From assembly GCA_022818135.1 (NCBI GenBank), contig JAFMSR010000002.1, positions 25,526,268 to 25,590,267 on the forward strand: a stretch of DNA of 64,000 nt. Reading direction: 5' to 3'. Source of the stretch: Saxidomus purpurata (lineage: Eukaryota; Mollusca; Bivalvia; Venerida; Veneridae). The notes beneath the pieces were generated by a model that was not told the DNA's origin, made no database searches, and was given only the letters and a program-made list of their open reading frames with translations. Shown here one piece after another: positions 23,371-36,354 of this stretch (its first letter is position 1; each line of letters begins with the position of its first letter). The translations under genes and the position numbers were made by a program.

Positions 23371-24520
23371 AACACCAATTTCCACAATGTTTTTTTTACT
23401 TCTAAACAATTAATCAAGTTTTTCAAATAATGTTGAAATGCGAGTGTGGAAACGTTTCTCATCTTGATAGGGTAAGCAAAAATCTAAGTGCGTAATACTT
23501 GAGAGATGTTGCCATTATTGCATTCTGAACTATATTATACTTAAAAGTACACAAAAACAACTAAACTTTTAATACTTACAAGGTTTTACTAATATAAGTG
23601 ATATTTTCATTAAATTTCATGTCAGGAACAAAATTTAGAAGTCGTATATTTACCTTAAACAATTGCATCTATAGATCAATGTAAAAAGCCTTAGTTTATA
23701 AAAATTAGTTTATAACAGTCATTACTCTAATACCTTGCAGTGCACCTGCTGCATTCTCCCACTGAGCTCGAGTTTTTTAAAGTGAAAAACATCAAATAGA
23801 AGCATATCATTTCCAAACCGTTGTCAATAACTGTCATTGAATAAAATTTATTCACTGTTATGCAATGAAACTGTCCTTTTTATCATAAGAAAACAGCCGT
23901 GTCATCAAAATATTTCATAATACACTAGTCAGAAACTTTCCAAAATGTCTGTCAAGTGGTTCGAACACAATTCTGACATTTGAATATTAATTTAACCAAT
24001 GAAAGCAAGATTTGGTGATATTCGAGGTGTTTGTGCATGAAGGTTTTTCTAGTTTTGTTTTTTCTAGTCAGGTTACTTTGTTACGTGAACTGGTTATTTG
24101 CATTTGACTGAAACGTAAAGTTTACATAGATAAACAATGAAAAAACATAACTGAAATGAATCAAAATAATGAAATGCAAACTTTCCGTTGATTTAAGAAG
24201 GCGTAAAAACTCTATTAGATTGCAGAAAATTGCACGCTTTCAAGACCAATTTAAGCCTTCTCTCTGTCATGCTTAACGGTCTAATGATATATTAAGTACA
24301 TGCTGCAAAATTCTACATTATGACTAATGCCCATGTAATAAAACTGTGCATAAAGCAATGAATACATCACATTATAACATCATATTATAATTTTTAACAG
24401 TGTCACTGAGGTCATTTTCTGTGTGTACCGTGAAAGGAGACATATCTTTTGAATAAATACACAAGTATTGTTTGAGATACTACATCAGAATCTTACAAAT
24501 AGTGTACGTAAATGAGCCTC
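23371..24520. repeat. Segmental duplication (matches 32275-33385)
   Basis: Near-identical, collinear non-coding sequence with a few small indels. No ORF shared between the two copies. Confidence 0.75.
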
Positions 24521-25683
24521 TCTGATGGCATTGTTTTTGACAATCTGGCACGTCTATTAGGAGAAGAGTTTTGAAGATACAGTGAAGGAATACTATCCCT
24601 ATCATACAGTGGCAGTACTCCTTGACTCCACATTGCAAAAGTACTTTGGTAGATGGTCACATAATAAACATTCATAATTATTTTGATACTGCTTCTTTTT
24701 ATTTTGGACACCATGACAAAAAATTTTGCGTGGAAAAACTATATTTGAGGTTTGAAGATTTGAAGGACCATTCAATGCCCGTAAAGGTTCCAGAGGAAAT
24801 GTTGACAACAGACAACACTTATCAGAAAGGATGATCATTATCAGCTCATCACAAGCATTCAGATGATGTAAGGACAGGCCAAATTTAGACAGCAATCAAC
24901 AATGACTTCATAGAACTAATGTCAACCTGATTGAAAATAATCATAAAAATAGCATCATTGTCGCCATCTTTAAACGTAAAATCAATGTTAATCAAAGCGC
25001 TGTAAGCGTTGAAGGCCTGGGGCTACAGATTTTTTGATTGAAATAATGTCCGCATCATCTTTTGCCGGTTTGTTGGTATTACAATAGGATTTTACTTTGA
25101 CAAAAATATGAAACTGAAAACATCTCTGAAAACCAAAAACACATGGCTTCCAGTGTCTTCGTTTCATTCAAAGCTAAAGCCGGACACAAAAGATGAACGC
25201 CGATTGGTCTATTAAAACTTACAAAAAACAAAACAAAACAGGACTTACTGATTAAATATTTAGTCCTTATTCACCTGACCCGGAATGGAGCATCATGAAT
25301 TAACAAAAAGTATTTCATTCAATGAAATGGAAAAGAAGTTGTTTGATTTTTCTGTATAAAACATTTGAGTGTTAATGCTTGTGGGCAACAAAGACTCCAG
25401 CGTAATCGTCACATTCAGTAGAATAGGGAACAATCTGTGTAGCACCCACTTTATTATGTTACTACAACAACTTCACGCTTGATCACATACTACATCGCAA
25501 AATGTATAGGTAACTGTCTAGTGAAAAACACAATCTGTGGTACATTGAGAGGAAGAACCCTGGTGTGCCGTGGACAAAAACTGCACAAATAGTCGAAATT
25601 TCATTTCTGGCTTGGAACATAAAAACAAGGCCAAAAGTTCAGGTCAGCCAAGGTCAAAGTCCAAATCTGCATTAAAAACTGTT
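24521..25683. other. Non-coding interval
   Basis: The two overlapping ORFs (24622-24834 plus, 24602-24895 minus) have no recognised domain. I see no gene. Confidence 0.4.
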
Positions 25684-25835
25684 TACAGTAAACTCCGCTT
25701 ATAGCTAACTCCTCGGGACCTATCAAATCTGTTCCTTATATCCGGAGTTCCTTATAGCTTATTTCTGAACTAAAATATATATCGAACAAGTATCATTAAA
25801 GCCAAATGTAATAAGATCCGAACCATCAACTTATA
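25684..25835. mobile_element. Remnant of a pogo/Tigger-like transposon end
   Basis: Starts TTACAGTAAACTCCGCTTA and has an internal inverted arrangement (cttatagctaactcc against ggagttccttatagctta). A CAGT start after TA and this sequence style are typical of Tc1/mariner-pogo ends. Only one end is recognisable. Assignment is inference. Confidence 0.35.
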
Positions 25836-25859
25836 GTTGTCATCCCAAGGTTGACCATT

Positions 25860-26970
25860 TGACCACAAAATCAGTACAAGGGATAATTATCCAAGTATTC
25901 TATGCCCAATGGTTTTCGAGTTATTGAACAAAATAGGTTTCACCTTGTAATCCCATGTGTGTGGTCATTTTTCATCCCCGAGGCATAATGTGAAAAGATT
26001 TCATAGATGACCACCTGACAAGGCTCTATGGTCTCGGCCACCCCAAGGGCGTTATCAATTCTGACCCTAGGGGTATAATTTTAAGACAGTTTGTAGAGGT
26101 CCACTAGACAATACTACATACTAAACATCTAAGCTCTAGTCCTTGTGGTTTTGGAGAAGATTTATAAAAGTTTTTCTGTATAAGACTATATAAAAAGTGA
26201 CGCCTGGCAGGGTCAATTTTGACCCCGGTGGCAAGATTTGAACAAACTTGGTAGAGGACTAATAGACACTGCTACATACCAAACATTTGAGCTCTGTGCT
26301 TAGGTTTTGTAAGATATTTTAAAAGATTTCTCTTTCGGTTGCCACGCAACCAGAGTTCTGCATGGAATGCAGTTCATTGAACAAACCTTGGTAGCGCTCC
26401 TTACCAGGAACATTCCTGCCAAGTTTTATCTCCCTTGGCAAAGCGGTTTCAGAGGAGATGTTTGAAGCCTAGCGTATTAGACCAACTATCTTATTCTGCC
26501 AAGTGTCGTAGTCGACGAAATGTCTTTCGACAAAATGTCGTGCACCGAACCTAAGGTAGGTCGGTCGGCAGATTTTCATTTATAGCTTTATTTTCCCTCC
26601 TTCGTTGCCCTGAAACACTTGATAATTGGTTGATTATATTTTTGTGAAGAGTTTAGGGTCGGCAATGAAAAGATAAGGTCTGCCGGGAGACCCGAAACAC
26701 ATTTTGTTTTTGTCTAACACAAGGCAATAATTGCTGGGGATGTGTGCGCGCCTGCGCGTGTACGTTGTATTTGCGACAAATAAACTTTGTTTAAAATTAA
26801 ATAAGTACGTGAGATGTGTGCGAGCATGCGCGTGCACGTTTGTATTCGTGACAAGCGAAATTTGTTTAAGAGTAACTAAGTACGTGAGTTTTGGCAATAT
26901 TTCAATATGTTTACAAAGTAAACGCTCGTTTTATTAAACGCATGAGATCGATATACAGCTTTTAAAAGTT
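25860..26970. repeat. R1-containing duplicated block upstream of lectin copy 4
   Basis: Collinear with 4190-5620 and 57100-57990, including the ttgccacgcaaccagagttc segment and the region around tgtgcgcg. No conserved coding sequence. Confidence 0.65.
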
Positions 26971-26997
26971 CAAAATGTAAATTTGTATGTCCATTAC

Positions 26998-27047
26998 GAT
27001 ACTGACCGATTTTACATCCGCTATTGACCGATTTTACATCCGCTATC
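26998..27047 (+). promoter_or_regulatory. Direct repeat upstream of lectin copy 4, possible promoter element
   Basis: The ctgaccgattttacatccgc / ttgaccgattttacatccgc tandem pair matches the pair at 5649-5712 before the other intact copy. Confidence 0.35.
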
Positions 27048-27186
27048 GTTAACAATTATTTGTATAGTCCCATAAGCTCATTTTCCATTTCAATACAGCA
27101 AGATTCACAAGATGCACAGTTCTTGTTAAAAACGTTCGCTCTTAGACAGATATTTTTATCAAAGTAATATAAACTACGAAATAGCG

Positions 27187-30100
27187 ATGTCAAAGCTTGT
27201 GAGCATTGTGTATTTAATCTTCTTGTTTAAAGATGTATTTTCTTTGACATACCTTAGCAAATATGAAAGATTCAGTGCTTTGGATGGACATACATGTCCG
27301 ATTAATTATATATTATTCAACATCAAAAACGTTGTAAGCATTGTTGAATGTATGTCATTCTGTTCAAATGAAACAACATGTGACACCATCTCATACGCAA
27401 TATCAACCAAAGAATGCATTGGTTGCGATGGCAACTTTAACAGCAGTAACGGCTTGGATGTATTTGAAAATTCGCAATTTTACAAACGCAGTGGTGAGTA
27501 CATTAACTAAATGAAACAGAAATTGAAAAAATACAAATTCTTTGGAAAATTTGCTATGATTTTAATACACGTTATGTAATTTCAGACACAGTATAAAATT
27601 CAGTTCTTTTTAATGTTTTATTGAGGAATTATATGCAAGCATCTGTGATAACGTTTGTCACAATATTAGTTCACTTCAATTCCATTGTTTCGCTAGAAAA
27701 AATACAAATGTAGTAAACATTAAAGAGTTAGTTCATATACACGAATTTCCACTTTTAAAGATAACTTTGTTTACACTTTTCCAGAAGAGTAACAAGTACA
27801 ATCATGCCATGGAAAATCTTTCCATCAGTACAGTCATTCCCAATCAGTACAGTCATTTCTAGGGAAATCTTTCAATCAATCAATCAATCAATCAATTCAT
27901 AGAAAAAACAATCGGTAACGCCTTTCCAGTTATACAGTCATACACAGGGAAATCGTGCCTTCAGTAGTAGAGCCATCCCTTTATGAAACCTTTTTCTCAG
28001 TAATTCCTGGGGACTTTTGCTACAGAAGACTCACGATGTATTTGGTCGTAAGTATATAGAAATTATAATTTCACTTAACTGTCTGATACCTCTAAACTCT
28101 GTCAATATTTGGGTTTAAGACTTTTTTGCATACAGAACAAAATTGACAGAGCACAAGATTATTTTTGATAATTACATGTATTATATAATCTATACATAAA
28201 CAATATCTCAATGGTCTCGAGAAATATATTTCATTATTGAGGTCTCAAGTAAATATAACCTCTGTAGGAAGTAGATGTATTGTTTTGGCTTCTGCACTTC
28301 TTAAAGTCTAGCATTAAACAGAATGATTCAAAACAATGTCAACGTCATAATTATGTCGTTAAACTGTGCATTTTTAAGTAATCCAATAGTTGTCTTCAAA
28401 CATATAATTACCATCATCCATATAACAAAACAGTTTTGGACTTTTTAGCTTAAATAAAATTAAATTTTCACACGTATACTAAAAAAATTATCTTCACTAT
28501 TTTAGAATGTCCAGACAGTAATGGGACTATTGCATTACGAGACAATTTTCGGTTGAAATTTTATACCGATAACAAGGTGAAGAGCACAGCCGAAACGGTA
28601 TGCAAAGAGGAGCTGAACGGACGTCTGGTGATACTAAACGAACAGTGGAAAATGAACACAGTGTCAACCATTTTGAATACCTGCTCAGGTAATTGTTATT
28701 GTTACACATGACATAATATATAATTTCAAACTAAATTGCCTAGAAAATAATTAAAACCAATGCACACCTATTCTACAGATTAAGTTATCCATGGGTGTGA
28801 TGGAATCAAATTGAAACTATTAGTTATCAAATGAAGAAGGGTATTGATTAAGTAGAAGTGATTCGTGAGCTGACTGTGCTATGTAGATCAATTCATATCA
28901 GTTTTCAGAAACTGTTGCATATGGTGGGAAACCTAAGAAATGCATTAACCTACTTACTGCCAGTATATACCTTTGCAGTGACTTGAATACATTTTTCAGA
29001 CAAATGATAGATACTATTCCTCTCCGTGCAATGAATTTACATGTTTACATTGCTTTGTTTAATCTGGTGTTACCTGTCCGTCCCATACGGTACGGGTCAG
29101 GCAAAGCTCAATAATGGCGGCGCCCACACTATCAAATGTTTACATTGAGTTAATAGGGGGTTTTATGCAGGAGTTGATAATTAAAAAAACCTTGCAGTTT
29201 GTGATTTGTCAATACAAACCCATTGTTAATTGCTAATAATATTTGATTGATCAGCAAAATATAACGAGAAATAAACAACAGGAAAAATAGCCGTGTTTTC
29301 GGACGTGGTAGATATTCATTGGCATTTCGGATATTTAGTCTGTATACTATTATATTCGCAGTTGTTCTATAAATAGGAATTGAATATGTATGTATTATTT
29401 AAGCAGATACTTTTAAGATCATTCACCGTGGGTCAGTGGGTAAGTCACTTGCGCTATAATTTTTTGGGCGAGGTTCGAATCCCACCGGCGACACTTCTTT
29501 TCTCTTTTTTTTTTTTTTCGTTTTCTTATCTTAATTTGAACATTTTTAGGCTCGAACATGGCAAAAAAAGAAATACAAAAAAAAAAAAAAAATCAAACAT
29601 ATCCGAAATCTCTTCTTGAAGTAACTTGTCCGAAACATAGTACACTTACTAGTCAAAATTTTTCAACTTTTACAACATTCACAGATTGAGCATTCAAAAA
29701 ACCTTTCGTCTTTTAAAACTATGTCAATAACTTTTTCAAATTAACATATTAGTTTTGAATGATCAATACTTTTATCATTTCACTATATAAACAGTATACT
29801 TTTGAGCATCCACTGGGCGCCGCCATTATTGAGCTTTGCCTGACGTCCTGTAGCATGCCAGTACGACAGGGAACCAGACTATGCTTTGTTATACACCCAC
29901 AGAGGGAGGCGGATGTAAATTGGTTATGTGCGGACGTATCTCAATTGTCCCGGCATTCATGCTTTCATCTATTGATAAACTGGTGTTAACAGGCCAATAA
30001 GTGTGGTCCTTTGTTTTTTCTCTCACTATATAAGAATACCGTGAAAACATCTTATGTGTGCAAATCCCCAGATGAGTCCACAAATGAACATCATATTAAA

Positions 30101-30376
30101 TGAGACGATTATCAAAACAGTCTGTTCATATTTTTTCCAGGATTTATTGGAGAAAAGTTCTATTGGGTCGATGGAGCACTAGAGGAAAATCAATCTGATT
30201 GGAAATTTGCTGATGGAAGTCTCATCCCAATGATGCAGACGACATTTTGGCAGAGTGGTCAGCCCAGCACTGATTTCCAAAGATGTGTATCTCTGAAATC
30301 CCGAAATAGTGCTCTGGTTTCCAGGTTTAATGATAGGGGTTGTGATAGTTACTATCCCTTTGTATGTGAATACTGA
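27187..30376 (+). CDS. PAN/apple-like plus C-type lectin domain secreted protein, copy 4 (intact, 3 exons)
   Basis: Exons 27187-27493, 28506-28688 and 30141-30376 join in phase 1 to give 241 codons plus stop. Splice sites match those of copy 1 (gtgagt, gtaatt; ttttag, tttccag). It has a signal peptide (1-19), a PAN-like module with six Cys and NET/NSS glycosylation sites, then a C-type lectin domain with six Cys ending VCEY. It differs from copy 1 in the sugar-site loop: QPS replaces QPN at about 204-206, removing the side-chain amide usual at that calcium-site position, while FND is kept. It is one residue shorter in the GALEE loop. Intron 1 is compact (no R1 insertion, two minisatellite units). 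Intron 2 carries an 822-bp transposon. Expression cannot be judged from sequence, but the frame and all splice sites are intact. Confidence 0.87.
29060..29881. mobile_element. TIR DNA transposon with 9-bp target duplication in intron 2 of copy 4
   Basis: Flanked by TGCTTTGTT at 29051-29059 and 29882-29890. The homologous introns of copies 1 (about 9601) and 6 (about 62174) have the single empty site. Ends are TAATCTGGT and the inverse of TAGTCTGGT, continuing into a long inverted repeat containing aggcaaagctcaataatggc. Inside is a tRNA-like segment followed by a T-run. No transposase is present. The 9-bp duplication fits a Mutator-type mechanism, but the TIR is unrelated to that of the 485-3187 element. 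Confidence 0.8.
29426..29493 (+). repeat. tRNA-like SINE head inside the 29060-29881 element
   Basis: The A-box-like gtcagtgggtaag and the B box GGTTCGAATCC are spaced as in a tRNA gene, and a pyrimidine/T-run follows. Pairing for a complete cloverleaf is not evident, so this is scored as tRNA-derived repeat rather than a tRNA gene. Confidence 0.5.
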
Positions 30377-30804
30377 TACTTCAGAGTCAAAGATGTTTAC
30401 CTCGTTCGAAACTTAAAAAACTGTTTAAAAAAAGTTTATTTAGGTACAAATTTGTGTTTTAACGTGTTTTGTTATATTTCTATGCAAGTTTTACATTATC
30501 AATGTTCAAACTTTGTTAAATTTGCTATCTTTTCCATTTTCTTGAGCTGTCTGTGTCTATGTGTGTAAATGTATATACATACAGATATCTATGTGTGTAC
30601 ATGTATATACATACAGATTACATTGTTAAAATTTCACTTTTAAATTGCGTGTGAAATAATTTCACTACTGTGTAACAAAGGAATGAATATGCCAAGGCTC
30701 AACATAGGCCAACATTTGTAAAAACGCTCCATTTAAATGCTTGCTCGTAGAAGTTCTTTATCCGGCTTCCAAGAAAAAGCTTCTAAATTTTCCAATCAGG
30801 AACT

Positions 30805-30810
30805 AATAAA
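30805..30810 (+). terminator. Likely polyadenylation signal of lectin copy 4
   Basis: AATAAA 429 bp after the stop, in a segment (aataaa-ttgtaatttcatc) kept at the same place behind copies 3 (20927) and 6 (62915). Confidence 0.4.
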
Positions 30811-31039
30811 TTTGTAATTTCATCGAGGTTTACTTTATTTGCACATTTTTTGTGTTCAGTGAAAGTAAATTGAAAATTGCCAAGTTTGCTTTTTGTTAAG
30901 ATGATTTATGTCGAATTTGGTGTCCGTACGGTCAATTTCAAGGGCACTTGACACTGTGTGTAGCATTTTTGCGACAGGTTCAAAGTTCAAATTGCGGACC
31001 ACTAGATGATAATGTGATAAGGACCACCCAAGCTTGTTT

Positions 31040-31890
31040 CTGAACATATAAATACAAGTTTCAAACTTTAGTAAAAACCGCTTGAAATGTTTCTAACAAA
31101 ATAAGCGTGGAAATTTCCACAATAACACAAGTAAAGTTTGTACTAAACAGACTTCTAATAATTTTGAAATGCGAAATGTGGAAATTTCCACGTTTCTCAT
31201 CATAAACGGATTATCTTATCAGCAGTAGAGAACAAATGAGCAAAAGTCTAAGAGTGGAAAATTCCACGTTTTAATTTTGAACTGATTTTCCTTGCAACAT
31301 AAACTTCTATATGCGTTAATTATCAAACATCAATCAGCAAAGGAAACTCTTAGTGTGGAAATTTCCACAGTAGTCTTTTACTTCAATTTTGCAAATATGA
31401 ATATCAAACTTCTGTGCAAAACGTAGACATTTCCACAATTTTCAAACTTTGGCCAAAAAAAAACTCATGTTTTCTTATTATAGAATAATTTCAACACTAA
31501 AACAAGTACAAAACAGAGTTCAATGCGCATGTGGAAATTTCCACGCTTATTATTTTAAACTGCCTAAATAAATCTTTCATACATTAATCAAGTAATCTGT
31601 AAGTGTGGAAATTTCCATAATAGATTTTTACCCTTTTTCAAATACGAATATATAACCTCTGCTCAAACGTGAAAATTTCCACAATTACAAGTTTCAAGAT
31701 TTAGTCAAAACCACTGTACTTTCTATCAGAGTAGGCGTGCAAATTTCTACAATAAAACAAGTACTAAACAGACTACTTATAATAAAATAAAAAATTCTAA
31801 GTGTGGACATTTCCTTGATTTTAATTTGAACAGAGTTTCCTTTGCAACATAAAAGAACAAATGATACAAGTGTGGATTTCCACAATTGCT
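31040..31890. repeat. Array of the GTGGAAATTTCCAC palindrome (behind copy 4)
   Basis: About eleven exact or near-exact palindromes (for example at 31109, 31179, 31353, 31531 and 31604) occur every 60-100 bp, embedded in loosely repeated sequence such as acaattacaagtttcaa. The array is the best preserved of four. GGAAATTTCC also fits the general Rel/NF-kB recognition pattern. Whether it is regulatory or only a decayed satellite cannot be told here. Confidence 0.8.
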
Positions 31891-31967
31891 AGTTTCAAAA
31901 TTAACATGTTAATAAAGTTCGAAAATGAAAACAAAATATTATCGCAATCCTTTAATATTCCTAACAA

Positions 31968-32262
31968 AATTAAGTAGGCAAGCATATTTCCAAGGATAAA
32001 AGAATAAACAAGCTCTTATTTCCATTGTGGTCCTTAAGACAGAAGCAGATACAAGGGCTGTAGCTCTTTTTACGAAAATACCCCTTGTTTTTTTAACATG
32101 CTCAGTGTATAGCAACGATACATGCGAGACTCCCTCTGGAATCTCTAGATCGGTTGGAAACACTGAAAACTGTTTCCAAAATTCCCAGTGCCATGGCCGG
32201 GAATCGAACCGGGATCCTTCGCATTGGTAGTCCAGAGCGTTAACCACTGAACCACTAACAGT
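31968..32262 (-). mobile_element. tRNA-derived SINE, copy behind lectin copy 4
   Basis: On the minus strand, the tRNA-like head (32190-32259, B box GGTTCGATTCC) is followed by a body highly similar to 23037-23296. Both copies leave the same frame open for about 65 codons, with a shared IPEGVSHVS segment. Confidence 0.8.
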
Positions 32263-32274
32263 AAGTGTCAAAAT

Positions 32275-33385
32275 TTCCACAATGCTTTTTTTTACTTCTA
32301 AACAATTAATCAAGTTTAAAATTCTGTTGAAATGGACCGGGAAACGTTTCTAATCTTGATAGGGTAAGCAAAATCTAAGTGCGTAATACTTGAGAGATTT
32401 AAGTGTTGCCATTATTGCATTCTGAACTATATTATACTTAAAAGTACACAAAAACAACTAAAATTGTAACACTTTATATATAGAAGGTTTTACTAATATA
32501 AGTGATATTTTCATTAAATTTCATATGTCAGGAACAAAATTTAAAAGTCATATATTTACCTTAAACAATTGCATCTATAGATCAATGCAAAAACCTGTTT
32601 AGAACAGTCATTACTCTAATACCCTGCAGTACACCTGCTGCATTCTCCGACTGAGCTCGAGTTTTTAAATTGAAAAACAGCAAATAGACGCAAATCATTT
32701 CCAACAGTTGTCAATAACTGTCATTGAATAAAATTTATTCACTGTTATGCAATGAAACTGTCCTTTTTATCATAAGAAAACAGCTGTTTCATCAAAATAT
32801 TTCATAATACACTAGTCAAAAACTTTCCAAAATGTCTGTCAAGTGGTCATAACACAATTCTTACATTCGAATATTAATATAACCAATCAAAGCTCGTCAA
32901 AGAAAATTTGGTGACAATCGAGATGTTTGTGCATGTTTTTCTTATTTTTTTTTCTAGTCAGGTTACTTTGTTACGTGAACTGGTTATTTGCATTTGACTG
33001 AGACGTAAAGTTTACATAGATAAACAATGAAAAAACATAACTGAAATGAATCAAACTTTCCGTTGATTTAAGAAGGCGTAAAAACTCTATTAGATTGCAG
33101 AAAATTGCACGCTTTCAAGACCAATTTTAGCCCTTTCTCTGTCATGCTTAACGGTCTAATGATATATTAAGTACATGCTGCAAAATTCTACATTATGACC
33201 AATGCCCATGTAATAAAACAGTGCTTAAAGCAATAAATACATCACATTATAACACCACATTATAACATACAACAGTGTCACTGTGGTCATTTTCTGTGTG
33301 TACCGTGAAGGGAGACATATCTTTTGAATAAATACACAAATATAGTAAAGAAACTACATCAGAATCTTACAAATAGTGTACGAAA
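32275..33385. repeat. Segmental duplication (matches 23390-24510)
   Basis: Collinear non-coding copy of the block behind lectin copy 3. No ORF conserved. Confidence 0.75.
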
Positions 33386-34640
33386 ATTGGGCAATACTCT
33401 CTGATGCTCTCTAACGCAGTCGCCGTTAAAAATATTTGCGACCATTAAAAACCGTATATACAGTCGCAAATATTAAAATTACAAAACAGTTATTCCTATA
33501 ATGTACTGTATCAAAATAGTGTAAAGAAATGTTACAAATTTGATGCTATTAACTGATTAATGGCAGCACTATTTTCAAACTGGTAGCAGTGCTCAACAAC
33601 GGCATACCGAGAGTACTTTCGTCAGAGGCGAACAACAATATAATATGTCTTCTCTGTCGGGAATGTATGTAATTCTTTTATAAATAAAATCTATGTTATG
33701 TGAATATAGATGTAATCGTTCGTAAATAAGAAGTTTTTTCAGTGAATAAACATTAAAAATTTGAAAATCAAACTACAAACTCTTGTACTAGTATCAGGCT
33801 CATTAGTTTCCGTAAATATTCGTACTTTTCCGTGATATGCATATGATCATCTCCCTTAATCAGCGTAAGTTGACATCTGGCATCAGACCACAGTTATTTG
33901 CCCTTGGTTGACCACAATACGGAAGCAGTTATAGGTAAAATAGTGCTTGTGTTTGATGCTGGATATTTTAAATTTTTTGAATGAAAGATATAGGATAAAA
34001 GGGCATTTATTGAGCAGAGAAGACCTAAAATAGCATGGAAAGACAATTTTATTGAAGTTTTTATGCCAGAAAGTATTACTTGACTGCTTGTTTACAGTAG
34101 TGATTTTGCATGGTTCCGACCATTTTCAGAAATTATTCATACTCATGAACTTTGACCTAAAATGGTGAACAAAAATGCCGGTCAACCTATAGTTTAGTGG
34201 AGCTTAAAATGTTGCACTTGGATGATATTATTCAGAACATGTTAGTTTTATTTGATCGGAATGTCAAGAGAAATTGCCAGCTAGCATAATGTTATATAGA
34301 ACATATAGTAAAAATAACTGGTCTGAGGCCATCTACGGCGCAGTAATTTCTAAAATTAGAGTCCGTGAAACAATACTATGTAATGGAGCTCGTAAGCTAT
34401 GAACTATTCTGCAGTCGTTTAAAGCTATCTGTACTGATTTTTGGAATGCAGTCTCATCGTGCACAAACAGGAGCTTGCCGTCCATCTTGCACTAATTTCC
34501 CATAGCGAAGTTTTACAATTGTTATCAGCACATTTTAAAGTTATATTGTTTTTAAGTTATACTAATTTATTTATTCTCGATTGCGAAACAAGTTCTTACA
34601 ACTTAGGATAATCGCTCTCGAGACTCATTCCAGATGGAAT
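33386..34640. other. Non-coding interval
   Basis: AT-rich, no protein-like ORF and no recognised repeat. Confidence 0.45.
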
Positions 34641-34790
34641 CAATCTCGAAGAGAAAGAGGCAATGTGGAATTATTTGTGTCTTGCCTAAGGACGTTACCG
34701 ACATAGCTGGCTATGGTAGGGATCGAACCCGGGGCCCTTCGACAGTTACATTATCTACGGTGTTTGGAACATCATGTTCACATGTTAAAA
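34640..34790 (-). mobile_element. SINE-like repeat
   Basis: On the minus strand it contains the B-box-like GGGTTCGATCCC followed by ggcaagacacaaataattcc and acattgcctct. The same order recurs at 38402-38520 on the minus strand. The ORFs at 34634 and 34713 are its by-products. Confidence 0.55.
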
Positions 34791-34904
34791 ACTGTTGTCC
34801 ACTCTATTTTCCTTCACAGAAACAATTATTTTGTTTCCAATTGCTATGGCATCAACGATTCATTCGAAATGATTCTTGACGATACTTTTTGTAAACGCAT
34901 ATCG

Positions 34905-35617
34905 TAGAAAGGACATTAAAAGTATTCACAACATACAATAAACACTGAAAAATATACAATTTTGCAGGGAAATGATATTATGTATGATGCTTTAAGAAAA
35001 ATGATTACAATGATAACATACTGACAATGTAAAAAGAAGTTAGTTTTGACAAAAACATTTTGGCCTATGAATCTTCATTTCTGAGAATAGGCATTTCTGG
35101 CTTAGCTATCTGTATTGAGAATGATGCAATTTCTTGAACATGGGAAACTGAAATTTTCGAATATTAATTATATTGAAATTTTTTCTATTCAAAAGGTACA
35201 AAAAATATTTCAAAAGTATTTTGTCGCAATGCCCCTTTTCCCCATGTTTCAAATGAAGTTTAGAATTGACGAAGAATTGGCAACATTGTCAATATTTTTT
35301 AACAAATAAACTCGTTTTATTCAAATCTTGAGATCGAATAACAGCCTTTGTAGGCTAACAAATAAAATAGTACATGTCCATTAGAAGGTTGAGTAATTCA
35401 ATAAATGTTGCTACCAGTTATGTTTGATAAACATTTACGTATTTCAATTGATTATGCAGAAGAAGTGTTTGTTTAATGTCACAACCAGTGATTTTCAATC
35501 TTTAATGCATTGGAATTCAACAGTATGCTTAATTCTTATAAAAATGTTCCCTCTCAGATAGATGCTTTTCATTAAAGTAATACATCATTTATATACATAT
35601 TTGAAGAATAGATACAG
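34905..35617. repeat. Upstream block of lectin copy 5, shared with copy 2
   Basis: Collinear with 13095-13793. Lineage-I copies do not have it, which separates copies 2 and 5 as a sublineage. Confidence 0.7.

Positions 35618-36354
<737 letters not shown>

Noticed and set aside
24602..24895. Overlapping plus and minus ORFs
   Set aside because: No recognised domain, no conservation with the otherwise duplicated block at 33370, and one open frame favours the other by chance.
31939..32313. 124-codon minus-strand ORF as a host gene
   Set aside because: It covers the SINE including its tRNA-like head. The shared frame is noted as a finding, but coding function is not supported.
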